DNA of 64,000 nt, taken from JAGDZR01 sp049115695 (GTDB taxonomy: Bacteria > Bacteroidota > Bacteroidia > Cytophagales > Cyclobacteriaceae). A model generated the notes under the pieces. The model ran no database searches. It worked only from the letters and a program-made list of their open reading frames with translations, and was not told where the DNA came from. The translations under genes and the position numbers were made by a program. The stretch covers positions 1-64,000 of the forward strand of contig JAGDZR010000013.1 of NCBI GenBank assembly GCA_049115695.1, in the 5' to 3' direction. Shown here one piece after another: positions 33,757 through 41,530 of the stretch. Positions within the stretch are counted from its first letter, which is position 1; each line of letters begins with the position of its first letter.

Positions 33757-33774
33757 TAGTGTATTTTTACACTA
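33757..33774. promoter_or_regulatory. Perfect palindrome TAGTGTA-TTTT-TACACTA
   Basis: Seven-base perfect arms with a 4-bp AT spacer lie 18 bp before the SiaB-like gene and just after a candidate -7 element. The form suits a repressor operator or a 5'-UTR hairpin. The factor is unknown. Confidence 0.5.
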
Positions 33775-33792
33775 TCATTTAATAGATATATC

Positions 33793-34401
33793 ATGAGTGT
33801 AAGTACTACCGATGAATTGCAGCACCTACGGGCCTTGATGTCTTTCAAGAACCTGATGCAATCTACCAATGTCAATATTGTGTTCTTGGGTAAAATCACA
33901 CAGAAGACCATTGATGGAATCGCAGATATGACGGAAGGCGAGATGCAAATCCAGAATATCGATAAGAAAACATCAAGAAAGGTCTATCATGTAATGATTG
34001 AGGCACTTCAAAATATATGTAAGCACGCAGATAGTACCGCGGATTTTGCGTCGAATAGCTTGGAAGATGGATTAGCTAAGGACGGTATCTTTCTGATTGG
34101 TCACAATGATGATAGTGAGTACTTTGTGACAACAGGTAATCAGATTATGATTGACAATGCCATGCGATTGCGAGATGTGCTCGAGCAAATCAACAAGCTT
34201 GATAATGATGGATTAAAGGACCTCTATCGATATAAACTTCAGAATTCTCAGCTTTCCGATGTTGGAGGTGCAGGACTTGGATTTGTGGATATGGCCAAGA
34301 AAACGGGCACCAAATACGAGTATTATTTCGAGCAAACGGATGATAAGTATTGCTTCTTCGTGCTGACGGTCAGAATTTCAGCTAAAGCAGGAAAAAAATA
34401 A
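33793..34401 (+). CDS. SiaB-family (DUF6272) protein kinase-like protein
   Basis: The 202-residue protein belongs to the SiaB/DUF6272 family of GHKL-type kinases that act on STAS-domain partners in partner-switching systems. Seen are an N-box-like VYHVMIEALQNICKHAD at about 65-80 and a G-box-like GGAGLGFVDMAKKTG at about 160-175. There is no SiaA-type phosphatase or SiaC substrate next to it; the STAS-like protein at 5679 is distant and only a speculative partner. It is monocistronic with a palindrome upstream and a terminator downstream. Confidence 0.8.
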   Translation: MSVSTTDELQHLRALMSFKNLMQSTNVNIVFLGKITQKTIDGIADMTEGEMQIQNIDKKTSRKVYHVMIEALQNICKHADSTADFASNSLEDGLAKDGIFLIGHNDDSEYFVTTGNQIMIDNAMRLRDVLEQINKLDNDGLKDLYRYKLQNSQLSDVGGAGLGFVDMAKKTGTKYEYYFEQTDDKYCFFVLTVRISAKAGKK

Positions 34402-34408
34402 AATACAG

Positions 34409-34440
34409 ACCCGCAAAAATTTAAAAGCGGGTTTTTGTTT
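34409..34440 (+). terminator. Intrinsic terminator of the SiaB-like gene
   Basis: ACCCGC (34409-34414) pairs with GCGGGT (34427-34432) around an A/T-rich loop that can pair further, and TTTTGTTTGTT follows. It begins 8 nt after the stop. Confidence 0.8.
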
Positions 34441-34449
34441 GTTAAAAAA

Positions 34450-34465
34450 TTAACCAAATGGTTAA
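34450..34465. promoter_or_regulatory. TetR-type operator palindrome TTAACCA-AA-TGGTTAA
   Basis: A perfect 16-bp palindrome lies 33 bp before the TetR-family gene, at the head of the exporter operon. A near -7 element (TACATTTA, 34486-34493) lies just downstream. The layout fits autorepression of the operon by its own first gene product. Confidence 0.65.
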
Positions 34466-34497
34466 ACTATTTGGATAAGTATCCGTACATTTAACAT

Positions 34498-35103
34498 GTG
34501 ACTAAAGATTTAAAGACAGAGGAACGGATCATAAAATCGGCAAAGGAGGTATTTGTTAGAAAAGGAATGGCCGGAGCAAGGATGCAGGAGATAGCCGATC
34601 ATGCGGGTATTAACAAGGCACTTTTGCATTACTACTATCGAAGTAAAGACCAGCTGTTTTCCGCGATATTCAAGGATACCATGAGTGAATTCCTGCCAAC
34701 ATTGTTCAGTACCCTGGTAAAAGATATTCCACTTGAGGCGAAGATCTATACGTTGGCAGAGGCATATATTGAATTCTTCCGTGCCAATCCCTACATGCCA
34801 ATGTTTATTCTTTCAGAGATCCAAAGAGATCCTGAAGGGTTGTTGAGACTGTTTCATGTTAAGCAGCATCTGAAATTTGATGTTTTGCAAAAGCAATTGG
34901 AAGAGGGAGCTGCCAGCGGAAGTATCAGACCTATTTCAGTCAAAATGTTCATGACCAACTTGATGTCAATGTTGGTGTTCCCATTTGTAGCCAAACCCAT
35001 GCTTACAGGTTTGATGGGGTTGGCTGATCCAAAATTCGACGAGTTTATGGAAGTGCGGAAAACTGAAGTTCCGAAATTTATTATGAATGCATTACGACCT
35101 TAA
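34498..35103 (+). CDS. TetR/AcrR-family transcriptional regulator
   Basis: The 201-residue repressor starts at GTG 34498; the overlapping ATG two bases upstream runs into a stop, and the first in-frame ATG would cut the HTH. The N-terminal HTH is complete: RIIKSAKEVFVRKGMAGARM, then ADHAGINKALLHYYYRSKDQ. The C-terminal ligand domain (60-200) is hydrophobic and helical (MFMTNLMSMLVFPFV). It heads a seven-gene exporter operon in the order known for E. coli cecR-ybhGFSR. The palindrome 33 bp upstream is its likely operator. Confidence 0.92.
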   Translation: MTKDLKTEERIIKSAKEVFVRKGMAGARMQEIADHAGINKALLHYYYRSKDQLFSAIFKDTMSEFLPTLFSTLVKDIPLEAKIYTLAEAYIEFFRANPYMPMFILSEIQRDPEGLLRLFHVKQHLKFDVLQKQLEEGAASGSIRPISVKMFMTNLMSMLVFPFVAKPMLTGLMGLADPKFDEFMEVRKTEVPKFIMNALRP

Positions 35104-35114
35104 AATCATGAGAA

Positions 35115-36395
35115 ATGAATTTAACTAAACAGTTAATCAGGCCTTTTTGCATGGCAATGTTCTTTGCCATCCTTGGTCAGCAAGCTTTAAGTCAGTCATT
35201 GACCTTAGCGTATTGTTATGAACAAGCTGAATTGGTCAATCCCATTAAGAAGAATGAGGCTTTACTAGGCAGCATTAGTGAACTCAATCTTAAAAATCAA
35301 AGTGTCAAACAGTATCCACAGATGTTGTTGGATGCCAGTGCTAGCTATCAAAGTGATGTGTTTTCACTTCCCTTTTCAGTGCCAGGTTCCGATGTGCCCG
35401 AGATACCTAAGGATCAATACAATATTGCATTGAAAATCAATCAGTCAATCTATGATGGAGGAGTAACGAAGGCATTTAAAGCGGTAGAAGAAGCGGATCT
35501 GGTTGCCAGGCAGCAGGAAATCAAAGTAAACCTCTATCAAACAAGGGCGATTATCGATGATCTGTTTTTTGGTGTTCTGTTACTGGAACAAAGAAAGGAT
35601 GTGCTAGCTGCGCTTCAGGAGGAATTGACCAACCAACTCACAAGAGTTCAGGCCGGCTATGAGAATGGAATTACACTTGAGAGCTCAGTAAAATCTATGA
35701 GGATTGAATTATTGAAAATTGAACAGCAAATAGAATCCGTCGTGATGAATGCTGCAGCCATGAGAACGGCTCTAGGCAATTGGATTGGTCAAGAGGTAGG
35801 TGATGACATAGTTTTAGTGAGTCCTACGGGTGCAGTTGAACAAGAAATTTTCAGGCCGGAACTACTTCTTTTCGAAAACAAGCATGATCAGATGGATGCG
35901 CAACGGAAATTACTAGCGGCAAGTAGTAAACCTAAATTACTTGGATTTGGAAACTTTGGTTTGGGACGACCTAATCCCATGAATTTCTTTGAAACTGATT
36001 TTGAGCCATATTTCATCGTAGGAGCCAAGCTGGTTTGGAGTTTGCCTGTTTGGGGAGAGACTGGACGTAAGCAACAAACGGTAAGTTTAAATCAGCAAAT
36101 GATAGCCACTCAAAAGGAGCAATTTGTTAGGGGAATCACGAATCAGTCGCTGACTTTAAAGGCTCAAATAGATGCTTTGGATCTTACATTAGGGAAGGAT
36201 CAGACATTGATACAGCTACAGTCGGAGGTAGCGGAAGATGCACAATTGCAATTTGAGGAAGGCACAATGTCTTCAACGGATTATCTCACAGAATTAAATA
36301 AAAAAGCACAACTACAACTTGCCATGCAAGTCCACAAAATCGAGCAATTAAAGCTGCAATCTCAGCTTGCTACACTAAAAGGAAACGAGCCATGA
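35115..36395 (+). CDS. TolC-family outer-membrane efflux protein
   Basis: The 426-residue protein has a signal peptide (1-27, ending QALSQ) and two OEP repeats with long coiled-coil helices (for example LLLEQRKDVLAALQEELTNQ and LQSEVAEDAQLQFEEGTMSS). The motifs YNIALKINQSIYDGG and WSLPVWGETGRKQQ mark the barrel strands. It forms the trimeric outer-membrane duct for the exporter encoded downstream. It starts 11 bp after tetR and overlaps the HlyD gene by 4 bp (ATGA). Confidence 0.93.
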   Translation: MNLTKQLIRPFCMAMFFAILGQQALSQSLTLAYCYEQAELVNPIKKNEALLGSISELNLKNQSVKQYPQMLLDASASYQSDVFSLPFSVPGSDVPEIPKDQYNIALKINQSIYDGGVTKAFKAVEEADLVARQQEIKVNLYQTRAIIDDLFFGVLLLEQRKDVLAALQEELTNQLTRVQAGYENGITLESSVKSMRIELLKIEQQIESVVMNAAAMRTALGNWIGQEVGDDIVLVSPTGAVEQEIFRPELLLFENKHDQMDAQRKLLAASSKPKLLGFGNFGLGRPNPMNFFETDFEPYFIVGAKLVWSLPVWGETGRKQQTVSLNQQMIATQKEQFVRGITNQSLTLKAQIDALDLTLGKDQTLIQLQSEVAEDAQLQFEEGTMSSTDYLTELNKKAQLQLAMQVHKIEQLKLQSQLATLKGNEP

Positions 36396-37294
36396 AACGA
36401 ATCATCAAAGTAAACACGCTACTGATTGCCATTGTACTAATTATGGCAGGTTGTAAAGAGGAATCCACGTCAGCCGATGCATTTGGAACATTTGAGGCAA
36501 TTGAGGTAATCGTGTCTGCGGAATCTCCGGGAAAATTACTTGCAATGGATGTGTCGGAAGGCAGTAATGTCGAAAAAGGGCAGCTCCTGGCAATGGTTGA
36601 TACTATCCAGTTGTATTATCAGAAGGGCCGGTTATTGGCTCAGCGGGATGCACTAAGATCGAGATTACAAAATGTACCAGTTCAGTTAGATGTTTTCAAT
36701 CAACAGGCTGCCAATTTGAGTAAGGAATTGGAACGAGTAAAACGACTTTTGGAAAGTGGAGCGGCTACTCAAAAACAATATGATGACATGAACTCGCAAC
36801 TCGAAGTGATTGACAAGCAAAGAGCCGCGATAGAGAGCCAGCTGTCATCAACAAACCGAGCTGTATTGGCTGAGCTCAAACCCCTGGAGTGGCAATTGAT
36901 GCAAATCGAAGATGGTCTTGACAGGTGCAGCATCAAATCTCCTATCGATGGTGTTGTCTTAATGAAATATTTTTCTGAGGGAGAAATTGCGGCTCCAGGA
37001 AGGCCGCTACTGAAAATGGCCGCAATGGATGAAATGATACTGCGGGTTTACATTACTGGAGATCAGCTGGGAGATGTAAAAATCGGGTCCGAAGTGACAG
37101 TAGCAATCGATGGTGCTGAAGGGGTGGAGTCTGGAAAACTTTACTGGATTGCAGATAAAGCGGAATTTGTTCCTAAAACGATTCAGACAAAAGAGGAGCG
37201 GGCTAGCAACGTATATGCGGCGAAGATAAGGGTGAAGAACCCTGAAGGGAGAATAAAAATTGGCATGTCAGCATCAGTTCAATTTGCAGAATGA
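36392..37294 (+). CDS. HlyD/YbhG-type membrane fusion lipoprotein
   Basis: The 300-residue periplasmic adaptor has a lipobox IMAGC (Cys about 21). The biotinyl-lipoyl half motif occurs at GTFEAIEVIVSAESPGKLLA...GQLLAMVDT, a helical hairpin at about 70-165 (LSKELERVKRLLESGAATQK), the second lipoyl half as DRCSIKSPIDGVVLMKYFSEG, and a C-terminal beta domain. It connects TolC to the inner-membrane ABC transporter. It overlaps both neighbours by 4 bp. Confidence 0.93.
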   Translation: MKRIIKVNTLLIAIVLIMAGCKEESTSADAFGTFEAIEVIVSAESPGKLLAMDVSEGSNVEKGQLLAMVDTIQLYYQKGRLLAQRDALRSRLQNVPVQLDVFNQQAANLSKELERVKRLLESGAATQKQYDDMNSQLEVIDKQRAAIESQLSSTNRAVLAELKPLEWQLMQIEDGLDRCSIKSPIDGVVLMKYFSEGEIAAPGRPLLKMAAMDEMILRVYITGDQLGDVKIGSEVTVAIDGAEGVESGKLYWIADKAEFVPKTIQTKEERASNVYAAKIRVKNPEGRIKIGMSASVQFAE

Positions 37295-38205
37295 TTGCTG
37301 TCTCCGCCACCGGGTTGTTTAAAAGTTACGGTGATACAATCGCACTGGATGAACTATCATTTGAAGTTGAGCAAGGTCAGATATTTGGATTGATCGGTCC
37401 GGATGGAGCCGGGAAAACGACTTTACTCAGAGTGCTTACCTCATTGATTTTACCCGATAAGGGTGAGGCATCTGTAATGGGACTGGACCCAGGAAAGAAT
37501 TATAAAAAACTTCGACAAATCATTGGCTATATGCCAGGTCGCTTTTCGTTGTATCAAGACCTTTCGGTTGAAGAAAACCTCAGCCTCTTTGCCTCCATCT
37601 ACAATACTACCATTCAGGAAAACTACCACCTTATTCAGAGTATTTACACACAGATTGAACCATTTAAGGATCGTAGGGCCGGAGCACTTTCAGGAGGCAT
37701 GAAGCAAAAACTGGCACTTTGCTGTGCCATGATTCATAAACCCGAAATCTTGTTTTTGGATGAGCCCACAACAGGGGTAGATCCAGTTTCGAGACGAGAG
37801 TTTTGGGAGATGCTGAAAGAACTCAACGATGGAGGTTTAACGATTATCGTTAGCACGCCTTACATGGATGAGGCTGGGCGATGTGCAAAAATTGCTTTGA
37901 TGCAGTCAGGTAAGTTTTTGGCGATTGATCAGCCCGACAGGATTCATCGATTGACTGATCGTCCTATCTACACCATTAGCGGAAGCCAGAAATTTCAAAT
38001 GCTAAAAACACTGAGAAAGCATAAGGCGTGTCGCTCGATTCACTCCTTTGGATCTCAGTTGCATTTCACTCCCGAACCGGAGGATTTTGAAGCTAAATCA
38101 TTGCAAAATGATCTGATCGAAACGGGCTATTCGGATGCAGTGGTGACCCAACAAATCGCCAATATAGAGGATACATTCATGGCTTTAATGGAAAATCATG
38201 GGTAG
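37291..38205 (+). CDS. ABC transporter ATP-binding protein (YbhF N-half equivalent)
   Basis: The 304-residue nucleotide-binding protein has Walker A GPDGAGKTT (about 35-43), signature LSGGMKQKL, Walker B ILFLDEP, D-loop GVDP and a switch region where the usual His is replaced (IIVSTPYMDEA). The last 90 residues are an extra domain. In E. coli the two NBDs are fused in YbhF; here they are separate genes. It overlaps the next gene by 8 bp. Confidence 0.93.
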   Translation: MIAVSATGLFKSYGDTIALDELSFEVEQGQIFGLIGPDGAGKTTLLRVLTSLILPDKGEASVMGLDPGKNYKKLRQIIGYMPGRFSLYQDLSVEENLSLFASIYNTTIQENYHLIQSIYTQIEPFKDRRAGALSGGMKQKLALCCAMIHKPEILFLDEPTTGVDPVSRREFWEMLKELNDGGLTIIVSTPYMDEAGRCAKIALMQSGKFLAIDQPDRIHRLTDRPIYTISGSQKFQMLKTLRKHKACRSIHSFGSQLHFTPEPEDFEAKSLQNDLIETGYSDAVVTQQIANIEDTFMALMENHG

Positions 38206-38944
38206 AGAGGTTGTTGTATCAGTGAAGAACATGGTCAAAGCATTCGGGAGTTTTCACGCTGTAGATGATATTTCATTTGAAGTGTACAAAGGTGAGATTT
38301 TTGGATTTTTGGGTGCCAACGGCGCAGGTAAAACAACTGCCATGAAAATGTTGACCGGCTTATGGAAACCTACCAGGGGAGAAGCAATGGTCGCCGGACT
38401 TGATGTCTATCGAGATACCGAACAAATCAAAAGAAAGATTGGCTATATGAGTCAAAAGTTTTCATTGTATGCTGATCTCACTGTCAAGGAAAATATTGTG
38501 TTGTTCGGAGGAATTTATGGGTTATCCAATCAGGTCATTAAGAACAAAACTGAGGATTTGTTGAATAGATTGGGTCTCGCCAGTGAGAGCAATACGTTGA
38601 TTGAAAGCCTACCCCTGGGTTGGAAACAGAAATTAGCCTTTTCCGTGGCAATGCTACACGATCCGGAGATCATTTTTCTGGATGAACCCACAGGAGGGGT
38701 TGACCCTATCACCAGACGGCAGTTTTGGGACATGATCTATGAGGCCTCTGATGCTGACAAAACACTATTTGTAACTACTCACTACATGGATGAAGCGGAG
38801 TACTGTGATCGCATTTCGATGATGGTAAACGGGAGGATTGCCGCGCTTGGTACACCTGATGAATTGAAGACGGCCTTTGATGCCGGGGACATGGATGACG
38901 TATTTGTAGGCATTGCCAGAGAAGGTAAAACAATGAACGCATGA
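38198..38944 (+). CDS. ABC transporter ATP-binding protein (YbhF C-half equivalent)
   Basis: The 248-residue NBD has Walker A GANGAGKTT, Walker B IIFLDEPTGGVDP and switch His in VTTHYMDEAEYCD. The ABC signature is degenerate: LPLGWKQKL in place of LSGGQ. With the switch-deficient partner just upstream, the heterodimer would have one consensus and one degenerate ATP site, as is common in this family. It overlaps the permease gene by 4 bp. Confidence 0.93.
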   Translation: MGREVVVSVKNMVKAFGSFHAVDDISFEVYKGEIFGFLGANGAGKTTAMKMLTGLWKPTRGEAMVAGLDVYRDTEQIKRKIGYMSQKFSLYADLTVKENIVLFGGIYGLSNQVIKNKTEDLLNRLGLASESNTLIESLPLGWKQKLAFSVAMLHDPEIIFLDEPTGGVDPITRRQFWDMIYEASDADKTLFVTTHYMDEAEYCDRISMMVNGRIAALGTPDELKTAFDAGDMDDVFVGIAREGKTMNA

Positions 38945-40044
38945 GAAGATTCAAGGCATTCGTGATCAAAGAGTTTTATCATATCCTACGAGATACCAGG
39001 ACCTTGGTGATCTTGTTTGGTATGCCCATTGCTCAGATATTACTGTTCGGATTTGCCATTACCAATGAAATCAAGGATGCGAAGATTGCTGTCTATGACC
39101 AGTCAATGGATGAACATACTGCTTTGATTAAGGATAAGCTGCTGGCATCCGGCTATTTCATTTTATCAAGCAACATCCAGTCAGAGCAAATGCTGGAAAC
39201 AGTATTTAGAGATGGACAAACGAAGATGGCCATTGTGTTTCCACAACAATTTGGTAAGACACTCGAAAAAGAAGGTCGTGTTCAACTGCAGCTGTTGGCG
39301 GATGCCACTGACCCCAACACTGCCAATACTTTGGTAAACTATGTACAAGCCATCGTTGGAGCCTACAATATGGAGCTCAATCATACCGAGTCATTGGGTG
39401 GTGTCAACGTTGAAGCGAGGATGATTTATAATGAGTCGTTGAAAGGCGTTTATTATTTCGTTCCAGGGTTGATTGTGGTGATCTTGATGCTCGTATCGGC
39501 AATGATGACATCCATTTCCATTACCAGAGAGAAGGAGCTTGGGACCATGGAGGTGTTGCTTGCATCGCCAATGCAGCCGATTCAAATTATACTGGCCAAG
39601 GTATTGCCTTATGTATTCCTGGCTTTGTTGGATGGGATTGTGATTTTGGCCATGGGTAAATTCATTTTTGGAGTCCCTATTGTCGGAAGTATTGGTTTGT
39701 TGATGATGGTAATGATCATATTCATCGTGCTTTCATTATCTCTGGGAATTTTGATTTCTACAGTGGCCAAGACACAGCAGGTGGCGCTACTGCTTTCGCT
39801 AATGGCATTGATGCTACCGACGATTTTACTGTCTGGATTTATTTTTCCAATTGAGAATATGCCCATACCACTTCAGATAATATCAAATATCATTCCTGCA
39901 CGCTGGTTCATTGTCGCTGTGAAAGCGATTATGCTCAAGGGTTCTGGTATTTTGATTGTTTGGAAAGAAGTGCTGATCATGTGCGGCTTCATTGTATTCT
40001 TCCTGGCTGTTAGTATTAAAAAGTTTAAAGTACGGCTCGAATGA
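38941..40044 (+). CDS. ABC-2 type permease (YbhS/YbhR-like)
   Basis: The 367-residue permease has an N-terminal helix (about 22-42), a large periplasmic domain to about 170 (YDQSMDEHTALIKDKLLASG...), and five more helices from YYFVPGLIVVILMLVSAMM to the C-terminus. The coupling-helix motif SITREKELGTMEVLLASPM is typical of ABC-2 exporters. It pairs with the next permease. Substrate unknown; the E. coli system exports drugs and Na+/Li+. Confidence 0.92.
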   Translation: MRRFKAFVIKEFYHILRDTRTLVILFGMPIAQILLFGFAITNEIKDAKIAVYDQSMDEHTALIKDKLLASGYFILSSNIQSEQMLETVFRDGQTKMAIVFPQQFGKTLEKEGRVQLQLLADATDPNTANTLVNYVQAIVGAYNMELNHTESLGGVNVEARMIYNESLKGVYYFVPGLIVVILMLVSAMMTSISITREKELGTMEVLLASPMQPIQIILAKVLPYVFLALLDGIVILAMGKFIFGVPIVGSIGLLMMVMIIFIVLSLSLGILISTVAKTQQVALLLSLMALMLPTILLSGFIFPIENMPIPLQIISNIIPARWFIVAVKAIMLKGSGILIVWKEVLIMCGFIVFFLAVSIKKFKVRLE

Positions 40045-41156
40045 GGACCATCAGATTTTTGATTAGAAAGGAATTTGTACAACTGTTTCGTAACAAGGCG
40101 ATTTTACCGTTGTTGCTGGTAGCGCCTATCATACAGCTGTTAATCCTCTCATACGCAGCGGACTTTGAAATCAAGAACATCAAACTGCATTGGGTGGATC
40201 AGGATCAAAGTTCAGTGAGCAGGCTTCTTAGACAAAAACTTGAGGCATCTCCGTACTTTCGTTTGTCGGGCACATCGTTTGATGTGGATGCGGGCGAGCA
40301 AGAGTTGAATATGGGAAATACGGACATGATTGTTGTTGTGCCCAGAGATTTTGAAAGAAATCTATCGACTAATTCAAACCCTGAAATACAACTCCTGGTC
40401 AATGCCATTGATGGGACTAAGGCGGGATTGGGTAACTTTTACATGGGACAGGTCATCAACGATCTTTCCAGAGAATTTCGGGAAGCTAATCCCGGGTATA
40501 ATATGTCCAGTATCAGGCTAATTCAGCCCACTTATCGATTTTGGTTCAATCCCAATTTGAATTACAAAACCTTTATGGTACCGGGGATTCTGGTGCTTTT
40601 GGTTACAATGATAGGTGGGTTTGTGGCTGCTATGAATATTGTTAGGGAAAAAGAATTGGGAACGATTGAGCAATTGAACGTGACTCCAATTCGCAAGCAT
40701 CATTTCATTCTAGGTAAGCTTATCCCACTTTGGATATTGGGTGTATTTGAATTTACGCTAGGATTGATTGTTGCGAAGCTCATGTTCAATATTCCGATTG
40801 TTGGGAGTCCGCTTGTGCTCTATTTGTTTCTTGTTTTCTATTTGATCATGATCACAGGGATGGGGATGCTGATTTCGACTGTTACAGATACCCAACAGCA
40901 AGCCATGTTTATATCATGGTTCTTTATGGTGATTTTCATTTTGATGAGTGGACTGTTTACACCTGTTGAGAACATGCCTTCCTGGGCGCAGAAAATTACT
41001 CTTTTGAATCCAATTAAGTACTTTATTGATGTTGTCAGATTGGTGCTTCTGAAAGGAGCTACCTTAAAAGACATCCAGTTTCAACTTTATGCCATAGCAG
41101 CCTATGGGATGGTGATCAATGCACTGGCTGTGTTTAGGTACAGGAAGACGGTGTAG
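40041..41156 (+). CDS. ABC-2 type permease (second subunit)
   Basis: The 371-residue permease has the same layout as its neighbour: N-terminal helix (about 20-40), periplasmic domain with WVDQDQSSVSRLLRQKLEAS, then five helices starting at MVPGILVLLVTMIGGFVAAM. Its coupling motif is NIVREKELGTIEQLNVTPI. It is the last gene of the exporter operon, overlapping the first permease by 4 bp. No obvious terminator follows; a decayed parD remnant begins 88 bp downstream. Confidence 0.92.
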   Translation: MRTIRFLIRKEFVQLFRNKAILPLLLVAPIIQLLILSYAADFEIKNIKLHWVDQDQSSVSRLLRQKLEASPYFRLSGTSFDVDAGEQELNMGNTDMIVVVPRDFERNLSTNSNPEIQLLVNAIDGTKAGLGNFYMGQVINDLSREFREANPGYNMSSIRLIQPTYRFWFNPNLNYKTFMVPGILVLLVTMIGGFVAAMNIVREKELGTIEQLNVTPIRKHHFILGKLIPLWILGVFEFTLGLIVAKLMFNIPIVGSPLVLYLFLVFYLIMITGMGMLISTVTDTQQQAMFISWFFMVIFILMSGLFTPVENMPSWAQKITLLNPIKYFIDVVRLVLLKGATLKDIQFQLYAIAAYGMVINALAVFRYRKTV

Positions 41157-41244
41157 CTGAGAAGGAAAATTGATTGATAAACTGGGTGACTTCCCCATTT
41201 TAGATTAATAATGTATGGTGGTGAAATATTACACCAGTAACGTT

Positions 41245-41483
41245 ATGTCAAGACAAAGTATTTCGCTTACGGCGCCCAACGATAAATGGTTGAAGGAGCT
41301 CGTGAGCAGCAAGAATACTCCAGTAAAAGTGAAGCGGTCTATGATCTGATTCGGCAAGCAAGGCATCAGCATCGACAGATTAATTTTAATTGAATGAAGC
41401 TTGAAAAAGCAGAGCAAAGTGGCTTCACTTCAGAATCGAAAGATCAAATCCTCCATACAGAAAAGTCGATGTTAAATGGCTAA
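41245..41483 (+). pseudogene. Decayed ParD-family antitoxin gene (frameshift plus nonsense)
   Basis: Three in-register pieces read as one RHH antitoxin. Codons from ATG 41245 give MSRQSISLTAPNDKWLKELV. After a one-base deletion at about 41311-41313 the frame changes and gives EYSSKSEAVYDLIRQARHQH. TGA at 41391-41393 interrupts it where an Arg codon (CGA) would be expected, and the same frame then continues MKLEKAEQSGFTSESKDQIL to the TAA at 41481. The intact family reads through these points. Both breaks leave no functional antitoxin. A parE toxin gene is not present; the next ~40 bases show only a faint, broken resemblance to a ParE start before the convergent GH3 gene. Confidence 0.8.
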
Positions 41484-41530
41484 ATAAGGTTTAAGAAGTC
41501 ATAAGAAAGCCTGATTCGTCGTATCGATTG

